NCBI GenBank assembly: GCA_032622095.1
Contig: CP136062.1
Coordinates: forward strand, 150,220,875 to 150,284,874
DNA length: 64,000 nucleotides
Reading direction: 5' to 3'
Origin: Siphonodentalium dalli
Taxonomy: Eukaryota > Mollusca > Scaphopoda > Gadilida > Siphonodentaliidae
Below, one piece after another: positions 1-10,099 of the stretch. The notes beneath the pieces were generated by a model. That model made no database searches. It worked only from the letters and a program-made list of their open reading frames with translations, and was not told the DNA's origin. The translations under genes and the position numbers were made by a program. Within the stretch, counting starts at the first letter, position 1. Each line of letters begins with the position of its first letter.

Positions 1-215
1 GCACGGGCTCGGCGACCCGATAAAATTCGTATTCGGGGCAAGATACATTCACATACCAAATTTCAAGTCGATAGCTCCACCCGTTTCCGAGATCTCTTCT
101 GCGCATGCGCTGCACGGGCGTCGCACGGGCTCGCCAATACGACAACGTCCACCGCCTGGTCAAACTATACACACGTACCAAGTTTCGTCCCGATCGGTCG
201 TGAATCGTAGATTTG
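1..215. repeat. Diverged tandem pair, probable transposable-element end
   Basis: Two related segments follow each other, about 1-80 and 124-215. Both open with GCACGGGCTCG and both carry a related 'tacCAAaTTTC/taCCAAGTTTCgtcccgatcgg' stretch. This is what the sequence shows. The layout, ending in a short simple repeat, resembles the terminal part of a dispersed invertebrate element, but no coding region or clean terminus is visible and the left side is cut by the window edge. Confidence 0.4.
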
Positions 216-223
216 TATTAATG

Positions 224-268
224 ACAAACATACAAACATACAGACAAACATACAAACAAACAGACAGA
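224..268. repeat. ACAAACAT/ACAGACA simple repeat
   Basis: A run of short ACAAACAT, ACATAC and ACAGACA words directly follows the diverged pair at 1-215. It could be the simple-repeat tail of that element. Confidence 0.7.
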
Positions 269-302
269 GGTCTATAAAATATATATGAGATTATATTATA
301 AT

Positions 303-370
303 TTATATTTATGGCTAATAATATGATCTTGGTGGCGTTACCATTTCTGACTATGGTTTTCTTGTTACTC
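303..370. repeat. Dispersed repeat family R1, copy 1
   Basis: Shares the core GCGTTACCATTTCTGA, preceded by 'taataatatgatcttg' and followed by 'ctatggttttcttgt', with copies near 2835, 4800 and 10100. Family identity is unknown. Confidence 0.7.
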
Positions 371-928
371 GTGCAGTTGTGCCAGTTTATGTGAAATTGG
401 AGTACAGAAGCGAATAGAGTGCCACGGACAGAAAATAATACAATCGCGGACATGAAGTGGCTGTCAAAAGGGGCGCAACTACAAGCCATGACACGACGAA
501 AGCAACAATCTTCTTCTTTAATTCATTATATGTATGTATTTGTTAATGTTATTATTTTTATTCAGTGGGGTTTGTTGAACTTTGTTCCGAAATAATTCCC
601 CAGACTTTTGACACATTTTGTCTCGCTATAACAGGTTTATTTGCATACTTCCGGAACATCCTAAGCGTTTGGTCCTTTTACATCCTTTCACACCGAAGTT
701 TAATCTATTGAATTTCTCATTTTGAGAAATATTGTTTGGCGAATAGAATATTATACGATATTTTGTTAATAAATTGTTATGCTTTACAACTGTAAAGTCC
801 ATATGCTATAACTGTATTTTTTTAATTCAGTATTACCGTGCAATTTGACTATTTATCTTTAAAATTCGGTATTTTACGCTATTATCTTTGCGCCACCCCT
901 CGCTCCAGGTCTCTTTGTGTTTCTGTGC
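371..928. other. AT-rich intergenic stretch, no gene seen
   Basis: Short open frames here lack recognisable motifs and codon structure. No RNA gene, long repeat or promoter could be identified by eye. Confidence 0.5.
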
Positions 929-1087
929 ACCCATCGATCCATCTATCCGTCCATCAACTCATCGATCCATCAACTTATTCATCCGTCAATCAGTCCATCC
1001 ACCCATTAACTCATATCTACCCGTCCGTCCGGTCCATCCATCTATATTCATTCCATTCACCCATCTATCCATTCATCCGCCCACCGG
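929..1087. repeat. Degenerate (ATCC)n microsatellite
   Basis: About 160 bp built from CATC, ATCC, GTCC and CATT words such as ccatcgatccatctatccgt. Apparent peptides rich in Ser, Ile, His and Pro from both open plus frames are by-products of the tetranucleotide repeat. Confidence 0.85.
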
Positions 1088-1151
1088 TCTGCCTTATTTC
1101 GCCCTCCAGGTGTATAATAATCTACAGTTTCTTGGTATCCTATGGGCGCTG

Positions 1152-1266
1152 GGGGTTTTATTTATAGAAATTGGGATTTTTGGGACGCAATAAAAGTTGT
1201 AATGCGACCCGAGGACGAGTCCGGTAAAAGGTGTAGTTGGGAATTTCAATTTCGTTTATTGTCGTT
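1152..1266. repeat. Dispersed repeat family R2, copy 1
   Basis: A 115-bp segment closely matches 9252-9366. The best-conserved part is CGAGTCCGGTAAAAGGTGTA followed by gttggga-ttttcaatttcgtttattgtcgtt; an upstream 'ttttatttatagaa' is also shared. No coding potential. Confidence 0.75.
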
Positions 1267-1439
1267 TTCATTATTATTTCATGCAGCGGGCGTTTCTGGA
1301 GAAATGATTGATTGACCCATGGCTTGTTATTTGCAAGCAAAGAAGTGCGAGGCGATTAATTCTAACGGGAATTCGCGCGTTAACCATTAGCGGACTGCGC
1401 GTTATGTGTTTCTATTGTTCTTTAACCTGCTTTGTTGCA

Positions 1440-1925
1440 TTGTTATTTGAACATCTTTCGTTTATTTTTCACGTGACATAAATCGGAATGCTATCTACTA
1501 TTATACTGCACGGGGATTTGACGATTGTATAAGAAGTTTAATTAGAACATGAATCGTACTAGCTAAATATAGCTAGGCGTTTGTTTATATCGGTGTTTAA
1601 CATGTTATTTAATATCGTTTAGTGAACTTTTTCATTCAGTTATACGCGACAAATATCGGAATGTTATATTCTAAATGAATTGGGATGGTAATTATTAACC
1701 AATTCCAACGTTATTCCTTCGTTCTGTTTGTAAATATTGACTTTTCATTTCTTTGTATGCGGAATATATCGGAGCTATGAATATAGATGTTATTAAGAAA
1801 AATTCCAACACTAATCCTTCACATTGGTTGTTTAACATACAATGTGGCCTAATTCTGAACATCATTTTTATTTATGTGCACCGATGATATATCAGAATTC
1901 TAATGCTATATGAATTGAAGAATGT
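1440..1925. repeat. Very decayed tandem repeat of about 110-170 bp
   Basis: Four related segments recur near 1470, 1645, 1757 and 1880. Each has a T-rich stretch, then 'GCGacaaatATCGGAATG'-like sequence, then 'ctatatgaattg'-like sequence. Similarity is low and the period irregular, so this is suggestive only. The rest of 1267-1955 is AT-rich with no gene seen. Confidence 0.35.
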
Positions 1926-1954
1926 TCAGAAATTACCTCCCCTTCCCGTGACCA

Positions 1955-2480
1955 TGTTTTAATTGATCCTTATCGAGGAGGGGGCATATTATAATTAGTC
2001 CTCATTGGACCATATTTTAATTGACCCTCATGGGACTATATTGTATTTCACCCCAGTGGGACCGTAGTTTAATCCCACTGATGACACCATATTTTTATTT
2101 TAATTAACCCTCATAATGGGACCATATATTTATTCTTTAATTAAGTCACGTTACCATATTTTAATTGACCTTAATGGGACCATATTTCAATTAATCCCGA
2201 TGGGTCCATATTTTTATTAACCCTCATGGGACGATATTTTAATTAACAATCAAGGTACAATTTTAATTAACCATCATGGGACCATATTTTTTATTAACCC
2301 TCATTGGACGATATATTAATTAACCCTCATGGGACCATATTTTATTTAACATTGATGTGACCATATTATAATTTACCCTCATCGGACCATATTTCAATTA
2401 ACCCTCTCTAAGTGTGGCCATATTTTCAATTACCCTCATGGAACCATACATGTATTTTAATTAATCCTTATGAAAGGTCA
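1955..2480. repeat. Degenerate AT-rich minisatellite, ~27-bp period
   Basis: About 18 imperfect copies of a unit near TGGGACCATATTTTAATTAA followed by CCCTCA. Unit length varies because of indels and T-run changes, and several units are point-mutated (GGTCC, GGACG, GTGACC). No open frame survives. Confidence 0.85.
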
Positions 2481-2784
2481 TATCAGGAGTGCATTGCCTG
2501 AGGCCATTCTTAGATCAGCATTACGCTCTCCTATGGTGTATATTGGGAAGTATATCTGACCCTGTCGCAGGAGGTGGTGGACTAAATGTGATTAAAACAG
2601 ACTCGGTATTTGCGTAATTGGATACTAAATGTGATTAGAAATGTACTCGTACTTGAACCATGTTACGAAGATCGCAATTTTTTGCCCGATTATTATTCTG
2701 CATGCTATATCATGCGCTATTCAGACCACTATTTCAAATGAAATTAGAAAAAAAAAATCACATATAATAAACTACATAGGCGTT
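2481..2784. other. Intergenic stretch, no gene seen
   Basis: Contains a short local duplication of 'actaaatgtgatta' (near 2581 and 2625). A possible 70-codon frame from 2641 has no motif, and its tail overlaps an R1 repeat copy, so it is not called. Confidence 0.4.
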
Positions 2785-2900
2785 ACCTATATACCGATTT
2801 TTCACAATCACCACATTAAGGTTGTTATATTGCATATATGGTTAATAATATGATATTGAGGGCGTTACCATTTCTGATTATGGTTTTCTTGTCTATTTAT
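2785..2900. repeat. Dispersed repeat family R1, copy 2 (longer form)
   Basis: Shares both the R1 core (ggcgttaccatttctgattatgg) and a left extension, cctatataccgatttttcacaatcaccacattaa, with copy 3 at about 4755-4865. The two longer copies show that the family exceeds 110 bp. Confidence 0.7.
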
Positions 2901-3240
2901 TGGTGTGCGTTTATCTGTCCTCTAGCTGTTGATTTGTACGGGTGTATACTGCCAGTGTGATCTGGCCGTGTCAATTGAGCTATGGGGATATATCGCAGAA
3001 CAACACATTACGGGTTTCACGATATGCGAGTTATTTTAGGAAATTGTATAGTAGAACGAAGAGTAATGTCCTATTCGTACACTATAACTTCTTCTTCTTG
3101 TTGTTCTTCGTCTGTAAGGTGTTTCGTGTATACACAGTATTGCACCGTGCATTAATCAAGGGTTTAATGGTTCTGAATCTATGAGCTACTGGTAAGGATT
3201 TGTTTAAGTTTTGAGGTTGGCTCACCATCATTAATGAGTG
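2901..3240. other. Intergenic stretch, no gene seen
   Basis: No convincing coding frame. The right part (about 3180-3240) adjoins the 3' end of the minus-strand retroelement relic and may include its 3' untranslated region. Confidence 0.4.
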
Positions 3241-3244
3241 AAAA

Positions 3245-4255
3245 ACTACCCACTCTGCCAAGCTGTTCCAATCTTTAACAGTTCTGGATATGAAGATGAA
3301 TTTGTAGGCGTCTGAGTCTGCCTGGGTCTGATGAAATGTTTCGAATGCATTTTACTTGTAAACCTTTCTGGTGGTTGAAGATTATTAATTGTAATATTTG
3401 CCGCACCAGTCAGACCCTTAATGAATACACATAGCCGCAATATTTTTCTCCTCTCCTACAGTGTCTGATGTTTTAGAGTTTCATTAATTTTAGTCATAGA
3501 ATTAGGTGAATAGTCATAATTTTGCACAATAAATCTGGACTGCAAAGAGCTTATTGGTTAACGTGATAGTATGATGATCCCATGCAAATAGAAGAGTAAT
3601 ACAGAAGAGGTCGGATGAGGCCAGTGTAGGCTTGAAGTCTCATATCTGTTGGGCACATCTTTAAATTTATATTAACAAGACCAAGAGTTCTGCCTTTTTG
3701 CATATATAGTCCACGTGCATATTCCACTTAAGGTCTTTTGTTATGTTGACGCCTAAATATTTTATAGAATCCACCAGGTTTAGGGACGATCTTTCAAGTG
3801 TATAGCTGCTTAGAATGGGTTCCTCTATGCGATACAATTGCATGGTGTTACATTTTTCCTGTTGGAACCGCATTTCCCATGTCCTTGCCCGAGCTCCGAG
3901 ATGGTCGATGTCACATTGGACCTCCACAATTTCACCTTTGGAGTTGATTTGACGGTCACAAACACACTCATCTGCGAAGAGTCTAATTTCTGATGAAATT
4001 CCTTGCACTATGTCATTAATATACACTGATAATAATAAGGGTCCTAGTACGTCTCCTGAGGGACTCCATATACCACACGGGAGCAGGAAGACGTATTGCC
4101 ATTCACAACGCATTGTTTTCACAGACAGGAATGAGTCGATCCATCGTAGAATGTCGGGTCGGATACCATATTTGGGTAGTTTTGCATTCAAAAGTTCATT
4201 GGGCACTGTGTCGAAAGCTTTTTCGAAGTCCAGAATGAAGGAGTCAACTTGTTTC
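3245..4255 (-). pseudogene. Non-LTR retrotransposon reverse-transcriptase relic (jockey/CR1/L2 type)
   Basis: Read on the minus strand, this is the palm-to-C-terminus part of a LINE reverse transcriptase. Visible landmarks in order are LDFEKAFDTVPNEL near 4248-4200, a degraded GIPQGSVLGPLLF box (GIWSPSGDVLGPLLL) followed by YINDI, the catalytic YADD box decayed to FADE, then KYLGVNITKDLKW. After a stop near 3667 the thumb and C-terminal region continues in shifting frames, including 'RPLLYYSS' and 'SRTVKDWNSL' near 3258-3300, a motif typical of the C-terminus of these elements. The fingers and endonuclease are missing, so the copy is 5' truncated. Frameshifts, stops and the changed catalytic box make it inactive. 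The exact clade cannot be fixed by eye. Confidence 0.85.
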
Positions 4256-4754
4256 CTTTTTTATTACATATATATCAACGTAATTTGCATGATCGCACGA
4301 GTTTCCAGGCGTGTGATAATTCTCAGAATCGCACTAGTGCAATCTGTCGACGGAACTATTTCATTCAGTGTTAAAACTCAATTAAATCCACATTTTCTGT
4401 ACTGGAGATGTACGACTGTGAGTCAGCTTACTATGATACGGAGATATGGATTTTGACCAATTATCGCACTCAAATGTCGTATAAGAGAACCGAGAAGCTA
4501 AGTTTAGTGTATTTGCCGCGAGCTCGCAGCGCATCAACATAATACAGTGTCAATAGGCAAGTGTCAGAAACGCACTAATAACTGGAACGTATGCGCCATT
4601 TGTGAACACAGATCATACGTGACGTTCGGTGTGTACATGTTTCATAATTACCATAACTTTAGTTTGGCACGTCCAATTAAAAAAATGTTTTCACATATTT
4701 TCTCACCAAGCACACACTATATACACACATACAAAGCAATTACATATATTCAGC
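4256..4754. other. Intergenic stretch, no gene seen
   Basis: AT-rich DNA between the reverse-transcriptase relic and an R1 repeat. No supported gene, RNA or repeat. Confidence 0.4.
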
Positions 4755-4868
4755 TATACCTATATACACATATTTTCACAATCACTACATTAAAGCTCAA
4801 ATAAATGTATATGCCTAATAATATGATCTTGTGGGCGTTACCATTTCTGACTATCGTTCTCTTGTTAT
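4755..4868. repeat. Dispersed repeat family R1, copy 3 (longer form)
   Basis: Matches 2785-2900 over its full length (cctatatacacatattttcacaatcactacattaaa, then gggcgttaccatttctgacta). Differences are scattered substitutions and small indels. Confidence 0.7.
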
Positions 4869-5149
4869 ATAGAGTTACGCTTCCTGAATTTGTGAAACTC
4901 GACAGCATTAAAAAACTTTGGCTGCTGATTTGTTCTGCATCTGTAGTTGTTCCGTCCTAATGACCAAAACTGGCTTTTACAGTACGGTAATTGATTATAT
5001 TTCAGGGAAAACTCCCTCTGGAACAGAAATGTGATAATTTTTGTTTGGATAGCCAGGAAAAGTCTGGTGGGGTCTGGACGTTATGGAAGGGGTCTGAGTA
5101 TTTTATGCTGCTGATTTCTTGTGCCGTAGCTAAGATAGCTTACACATTG

Positions 5150-5232
5150 TGGACTGCTCGACATCTGGGATCAAACGGTGACGGAATCTGACGATGTTTG
5201 CCGAATCTTAGCTTACACTGCAATCGGCCAAC
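5150..5232. repeat. Dispersed repeat family R3, copy 1
   Basis: Shares 'ggactgctcgacatctggg', 'GGTGACGGAATCTGACGA' and 'GTTTGCCGAAT' with 5360-5470. A 36-bp piece recurs near 10338. Confidence 0.65.
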
Positions 5233-5359
5233 CTCGGTGATTTCCGTACGCAAATAATATTATTTCTGCCAAAAACGATAATCCGAGAAGTTGTAACTGA
5301 ATGGGTTATAACATAGACTAAAAATAGAATAGATGTCGCACTGATGGTTATCAACCATT

Positions 5360-5470
5360 CTGGACTCCTCGACCTGTGACATCTGGGTCCAAGCCATGGC
5401 CAAGCTCGGTGACGGAATCTGACGAGGTTTGCCGAATGTGTTATCAACATGTAACGCGATTGGGTGCAGA
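5360..5470. repeat. Dispersed repeat family R3, copy 2
   Basis: Near-match of copy 1 about 210 bp away in the same orientation, with an internal gain of 'ccaagccatggccaagctc'. It also shares the 3' 'gcgattggg / gcaatcggcc' part, so the two copies probably arose by local duplication or independent insertion. Confidence 0.65.
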
Positions 5471-5957
5471 AATTGCCTGGCCCCCTAGTGTTAAGGTAAT
5501 TCATATAATTTTTACGTTATATTTACATAGGGTTCGTGTAAGGTTGTGAAGAAATACTCGTAATAAAGTACTTTATATTAACTTTTAATCATTATGCTTT
5601 CAATGTGACATTCAATTAATGCCACTAAATGCGATTTGGTCCGTGATAGAATAGAAAGTGCCCGTAATTCGACAGCCATTTAAAAGCTACAAGAGATGGT
5701 ACCAAAGAGAAAGGGAAAATGTGGACCAAAAATCAATTATGAATGCCCGCAAATGCTGATACCAGGAAACTGATACGACAAAAACACACATCATGGAGCC
5801 GCTACATGCATAACAGATATGTATCAACATATCAAAAATACTGCAAAATACGCAATAAAGTGCGACAAGATACCCGTACTGCCAGAAGAGAGTATGAAAG
5901 AAGATAGCAGCAGAAACTAAAACAAACCAAAAATCGATCTGGAAATATGTAAAATCT

Positions 5958-6373
5958 ATGAGCTCAACTAAAGAAAAGGTTCAAGAACTATACAAAATCC
6001 CAGGCAACAAGAAGTCAGAATTGGCAGCAACAGATTCAGAAAAAGCAGAAGTGCTTGCAACATTCTTTGCCAGTATCTACACAAATGAACCAGATGGGAA
6101 TATTCCAACAATTGACAAGAGACCTAATAAATACTTGGACATGGAACCAATCATATACACAGATGATGTAACAAAGAGACTAAAGATGCTAAAAATAGAT
6201 CACCCGGCCCAGATAACATACATCCGCGTATGCTGAAAGAGCTAGCAAAAGAATTGTCACCAGCAATCACACATATATTTAAAACTTCACTAAATCAAGG
6301 AAAACTCCCGACAGAATGGAAAGAAGCAAAAGTATCGGCAATATTCAAAAAAGGAGACAAACGTGAAGCAGGA
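5958..6373 (+). pseudogene. Outer element: RT N-terminal part, frameshifted
   Basis: Two overlapping frames form one protein region. The first ends around LKMLKID and the second resumes as PGPDNIHPRMLKELAKEL, the standard LINE RT sequence, so about one base was lost near 6200. It continues through LNQGKLPTEWKEAKVSAIFKK and stops being homologous after KREAG at 6373, where the nested element begins. Confidence 0.85.
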
Positions 6374-6378
6374 CAATC

Positions 6379-7551
6379 ATGGCGGAAACCCCAAAAGTAT
6401 TACAACAACAACTGGACCTCTTTGAAAAATATTGCAATAAATGGAAATTAACAGTGAATATCGAGAAAACGAAAATTGTCAACTTTTCGAAGACCAGTCT
6501 TCCAAAAAAGACAAAATTTCTGTTCAAAGGAAGAAGAATCGAAACAGTAAACATATTTAATTACCTAGGAATAATATTTTGCAAATCTGGATCATTCACG
6601 ACGGCAAAAAAGGCCCTGGCAGAAAAAGCTACCAAAGCCATGTACTCAGTTATTGGCAATTCGCGAAAGCACTGTCTCTCGATCAAAACCCAACTTGATT
6701 TGTTCGACTTGCACGTTATGCCAATTTTATTATATGGTTGCGAGATTTGGGGTTTCGGTAACAATGATATTCTTGAAAAAGTTCATCGAAAATTTATGAA
6801 GCATATTCTTCACCTGAGGCCATCTACTCCCAACTTTATGCTGTATGGGGAATGTGGGAGACTACCAATTGACGTGTATATAAACACGAGAATAATAAAA
6901 TATTGGTGCAAAATTATGAACAGTGAGGAGGTGAGATATCCCAGAATACTTCTGAAATTAGCACAGACTATGTTCGATATCAACGCTAATCATTTCCCTT
7001 TGTTACACCGAATCTATGATTTATTAGACCATTGTAACCAATTACATGCATGGCACATGGAACGCATACCGGATACTGCCCAATTCGTTTCGTATATAAA
7101 GTGTAGTTTAATTTCACAATTCACGGATAATTGGGAAACTGATATGAACAACTCCAGTCGTGGTAAGATATACCAAATTTTTAAACATGACTTATCTTTT
7201 GAAAGGTATCTAACGTTGAACGTAGTAAACCGGATTACATTATGTAAATTTAGAACCAGTAATCACCATTTACCTATTGAAACAGGACGCTGGCGAAAAC
7301 CTGAACAAACTAACCGACTATGTCCACTCTGTAACTCCAGAAAGATTGGAGATGAATTTCATTATCTTCTTGAATGCGAGAGACTATCACCCGAAAGACA
7401 GCGATTACTATCAAAATTTACTAACAAAAAACAAAATACTATCACAATGAGTGAAATACTTAACCAGAACAATTCAACAGACATACGGAAATTGTGCGAC
7501 TTTATTAAAATAATCAATCGTAAACTTATAAATTCAGATAAGCTTGGGTAG
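6379..7551 (+). pseudogene. Nested element: C-terminal RT fragment with zinc finger, 390 codons
   Basis: The frame opens in the RT thumb (TPKVLQQQLDLFEKYCNKWK, then VNIEKTKIVNF and YLGIIF). It includes the typical 'PILLYGCEIWGF' and 'YGECGRLPI' blocks and ends with a zinc-binding motif, Cys315-x2-Cys318-x9-His328-x4-Cys333. This C-terminal finger is known from many LINE ORF2 proteins. The ATG at 6379 is probably an internal Met of the original protein, not a true start. Fingers, palm and the catalytic aspartates are absent, so no polymerase activity is possible despite the uninterrupted frame. Confidence 0.85.
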
Positions 7552-7645
7552 ATACCGAAAAAGATAGTAAATGACACAGTATTCCTACGAACCTAACACG
7601 AAATAACATGTGCAAGCGACTAAACCAGAGTGGATACATACTCTT

Positions 7646-7674
7646 AATTATATTACCTCGCTGGTAATATAATT
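7646..7674. other. Perfect 12-bp hairpin in nested element 3' UTR
   Basis: AATTATATTACC and GGTAATATAATT flank a 5-base loop, about 95 bases after the stop codon. Hairpins in LINE 3' regions are known to be recognised by the element's own RT in some families (for example eel UnaL2); a role here is inference. Confidence 0.7.
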
Positions 7675-7904
7675 GAGGGTGTCTATGCACTTTGTGTGGA
7701 TCAGTCATATATGACACCATAGTATATAGCGTCAGCAGACAGCACCTATGGCAAACAGGTATATTATTTATATTGTAAATACTTTTCATATATTATAATG
7801 TATATCATTTGTATTTCTATTATGTAAGTCATGTACATAAAATGTATTATATGTTATCTTAATACCTATGTATTATGGGTCAAAAAGATTAAACGAATTG
7901 AATT

Positions 7905-8790
7905 GGAAACTACAGACCAGTGAGCCTGACATGTATTGTGTGCAAGATAATGGAACAGATCACGAGAAGCCATGTAACAACACATCTTGAGCAAAACAAA
8001 TTACTGAGCGACAACCAATATGGCTTCATTAGTGGGGGATCCACGACACTACAACTTCTACACTCCTTGGATGCATGGACGGAAGCTCTGGATGATAAAA
8101 CACCAACATGTATATATGTCATCTACTTTAACTTTAAGAACGCATTTGACACGATCCCACATAGGAGGCTAATAGAGAAACTGAACAAAATACGGCATTA
8201 AAGAGAAGACCATTACATGGATCCAGGGCTTTCTATCAGACAGATCACAAAAAGTGGCAGTTAACAATGTCCAATCATCAAGCAGAATGGTCACTAGTGG
8301 AATACCATAGGGATTTTTATTGGGGCCGCTGCTTTTTGTGATATACATCAACGACTTCCCAGATGAAACAAAATCAAACATGATGCTATACGCTGATGAC
8401 ACTAAACTGTACAGGAGCATCAGAAATGACTCCGATAGGCAAATCATACAGGATGACATAGATAAGATGGTCGAGTGGTCTGAAAAGTGGCTTTGCAGTT
8501 CCATCCTGATAAATGCAAAGCGAAGACAATTGGAGACACAAGAGGTACTCAATACACAATGATGAATCAAGGAAATAGACAAGCAATAACAGAAACCAAA
8601 CTAGAGAGAGAGAGAGAGAGACATTGGAGTGGAGATTGACAGCAAACTTAAATTCGAAGAACACATCAGCACTTTTTGAATTATTAGATCATACAAGAAC
8701 ATGAACGAGAAGATATTCAAAACAATCTACACCACTATGGTCAGAACCAAACTAGTATACGCCCAATTTGAATCTAGCAGTAGGACATTT
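7905..8790 (+). pseudogene. Outer element: RT palm and thumb, broken
   Basis: Continues the outer RT from NYRPVSLTCIVCKIME through NQYGFISGGSTTLQLL, NAFDTIPHRRLIEKLNKI, then after a frame slip near 8200 TITWIQGFLSDRSQKVAV. The GIPQG box reads GIP-stop-G, with TAG at 8308-8310 in place of Gln. LLGPLLFVIYINDFP and the catalytic YADD are still intact. Beyond 8560 only scattered fragments remain (DIGVEIDSKLKFEEHIS, TIYTTMVRTKLVYAQ). Confidence 0.85.
8603..8621. repeat. (GA)n microsatellite inside the RT relic
   Basis: About nine GA/AG dinucleotides in the former coding region, just before the DIGVEID codons. Probably a post-inactivation expansion. Confidence 0.85.
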
Positions 8791-9251
8791 AAACTGCCCA
8801 ATTGGTGAATTGCTTTGACTGTTCATATCTACATTATTACTGTATAGTATACACCTGATCACATCTGGCACTGGCAGTGACATGGAAATTCTTGACATCT
8901 GACAGTGACATGCAGCTGTCATTGAAATATTTCTTCCATAAAACACGTTTGGATCGGTACCCGGTATACGCGATATTCAAATTACCAATGCAACCAGGAA
9001 TGGTGTGATATATTAATTTCATTTTGAAAGTCGTTACTAACGACATTTCATTCAGGTGAAAATGACAAAAATAGAATACAGAATGTCGTGATGTTTACTA
9101 CAAAAAATGGTCTCAAACTACATAAAAACTCACCTTTCTGACTCCTCAACGGACACCCTTAGAAACGTTAGATTCTGATAATTCATTACCCGCGCGCCGC
9201 GTGTATACTGTCCTAGAGATTCTAGACAGCTGTGGACGCTGACATTAACAT
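8791..9251. other. Intergenic stretch, no gene seen
   Basis: Contains a local tangle of TGACA/TGTCA words around 8870-8930 (ctgacagtgacatgcagctgtcattg), which gives small inverted matches. No coding frame or RNA recognised. Confidence 0.4.
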
Positions 9252-9366
9252 GGGTGTTTTATTTATAGAATGGGAAATTTTGGGATGATTAAAAGTCGAA
9301 CTGCGAGTCGGATGCCGAGTCCGGTAAAAGGTGTAGTTGGGATTTTCAATTTCGTTTATTGTCGTT
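9252..9366. repeat. Dispersed repeat family R2, copy 2
   Basis: Matches 1152-1266 in the same orientation; the identical core is CCGAGTCCGGTAAAAGGTGTA followed by gttggga. Copies 8 kb apart with little in common outside indicate insertion of a short element rather than a segmental duplication. Confidence 0.75.
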
Positions 9367-9571
9367 AATTAACGTTATGTCAATAATGTTGATTTTTGGT
9401 TTGGGATAAGTTATGTCAATAACAAATAAAAGAAATGAAAACTATAATTTGTAAGTCTTATATTTCAACTTTTATAGATATTTTTCGTTCTGCGGCCCAC
9501 TGATGGTTGTGGTCGGAGACGGCCGAGTCGGCCGCCGGTTCGTTAATTAGGTGCTGGTTGTTATTGTTATT

Positions 9572-10058
9572 TTAAAGGTACTCAATCCGATAAAACTCCT
9601 CTCAATTACTATTTCAATGGCTTCGGGGGTCAAAAATATTTGATTCGAGTCGAGGAAGTCACCCATCAAAGCTCAGATTTGTTAGATATCGATTTTAGAA
9701 ATCTATTATTTTTCATTATCGGGAATTCTATCTGGCCCAGAAGACAGTCAAAATTTCGTTATTATTACCACTTGATTATAGAGTTATCCATCCTTGTCTG
9801 TTTGAATAGAGTTTTGGCGTAAAATCTCGAGCAGGTTACCAAATTGACGGCAGTTATTAGTACTCATCTCGAGAATATAACAAATTTCAAAAATCAATAT
9901 CTAATAACTCTGAGCTTTGTTTGATGGGTTCCTCGACTCGAATCAAATATTTTTTACCCCCAAAGCCAAAGAAATAGTAATATAGGACCCTCTGATCGGA
10001 TTGTTGTTGTTGGAATCTGTTGAGATGGGGACCCTCTTTGCGGATTGAGTACCTTTAA
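9572..10058. mobile_element. Foldback MITE-like element with TTAA target duplication
   Basis: The element proper is 9576-10054. It begins AGGTACTCAATCCG and ends with the exact reverse complement CGGATTGAGTACCT. TTAA flanks both sides (9572-9575 and 10055-10058). The inverted arms extend far inward: the left arm 'aaatatttgattcgagtcgagga' (near 9636-9657) pairs with 'tcctcgactcgaatcaaatattt' (near 9930-9952). The right arm carries about 60 extra bases. TTAA duplication is characteristic of piggyBac-type transposition, but the termini do not prove that family. No transposase is present. Confidence 0.8.
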
Positions 10059-10099
10059 CGGAATTGTGAGTTGGTCATTCGCGAAACCAATATGTTTTA

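Larger units (their letters stand above)
6374..7904 (+). mobile_element. Nested 5'-truncated non-LTR retrotransposon
   Basis: This 1,531-bp insert interrupts the outer RT between its KREAG and NYRPVSL codons. Removing 6374-7904 and one copy of GGA (6371-6373 = 7905-7907) rejoins the outer frame, so the target duplication is at most 3 bp. The insert holds a 390-codon open frame, a 3' untranslated region with a 12-bp perfect hairpin (7646-7674), and a 3' end in two GAATT repeats. It starts just after the position of the catalytic YADD box, as expected for incomplete reverse transcription from the 3' end. Its open frame is intact, so it is younger than the outer copy. Confidence 0.85.
5650..8790 (+). 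mobile_element. Degenerate non-LTR retrotransposon, split by a nested element
   Basis: The plus strand carries a 5'-truncated LINE relic in two parts, 5650-6373 and 7905-8790. The left part encodes the linker before the RT (RNKVRQDTRTARREYE near 5850-5900, then EVLATFFASIYTNEP near 6050) and the first RT boxes. The right part starts exactly where the protein should continue, NYRPVSLTCIVCKIME, and runs through NAFDTIPHRRL, LLGPLLFVIYINDFP, YADDTKL and WSEKWL to IDSKLKFEEHIS near 8650. No endonuclease domain is seen. The element is dead, with a frameshift near 6200, a stop in the GIPQG box at 8308-8310, and further shifts around a (GA)n run. It is jockey/CR1-superfamily-like by motif order; clade not resolved. 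Confidence 0.85.

Noticed and set aside
888-1193. Open frames rich in Ser, Ile, Pro and His on the plus strand
   Set aside because: Translation of a degenerate ATCC microsatellite.
1201-1235. Possible hammerhead ribozyme in 'cgaggacgagtccgg'
   Set aside because: The CTGATGA and GAAA core elements are not present on either strand in the right arrangement.
2641-2853. 70-codon plus-strand frame
   Set aside because: AT-rich, no motif, and its end lies in dispersed repeat R1.
3246-3440. Separate 64-codon gene on the minus strand
   Set aside because: It is the out-of-frame C-terminal end of the reverse-transcriptase relic. The neighbouring frame reads SRTVKDWNSL, typical of such elements.
9640-9822. 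60-codon frame inside the foldback element
   Set aside because: Part of it lies in the inverted arm. It has no similarity to a transposase and is too short.
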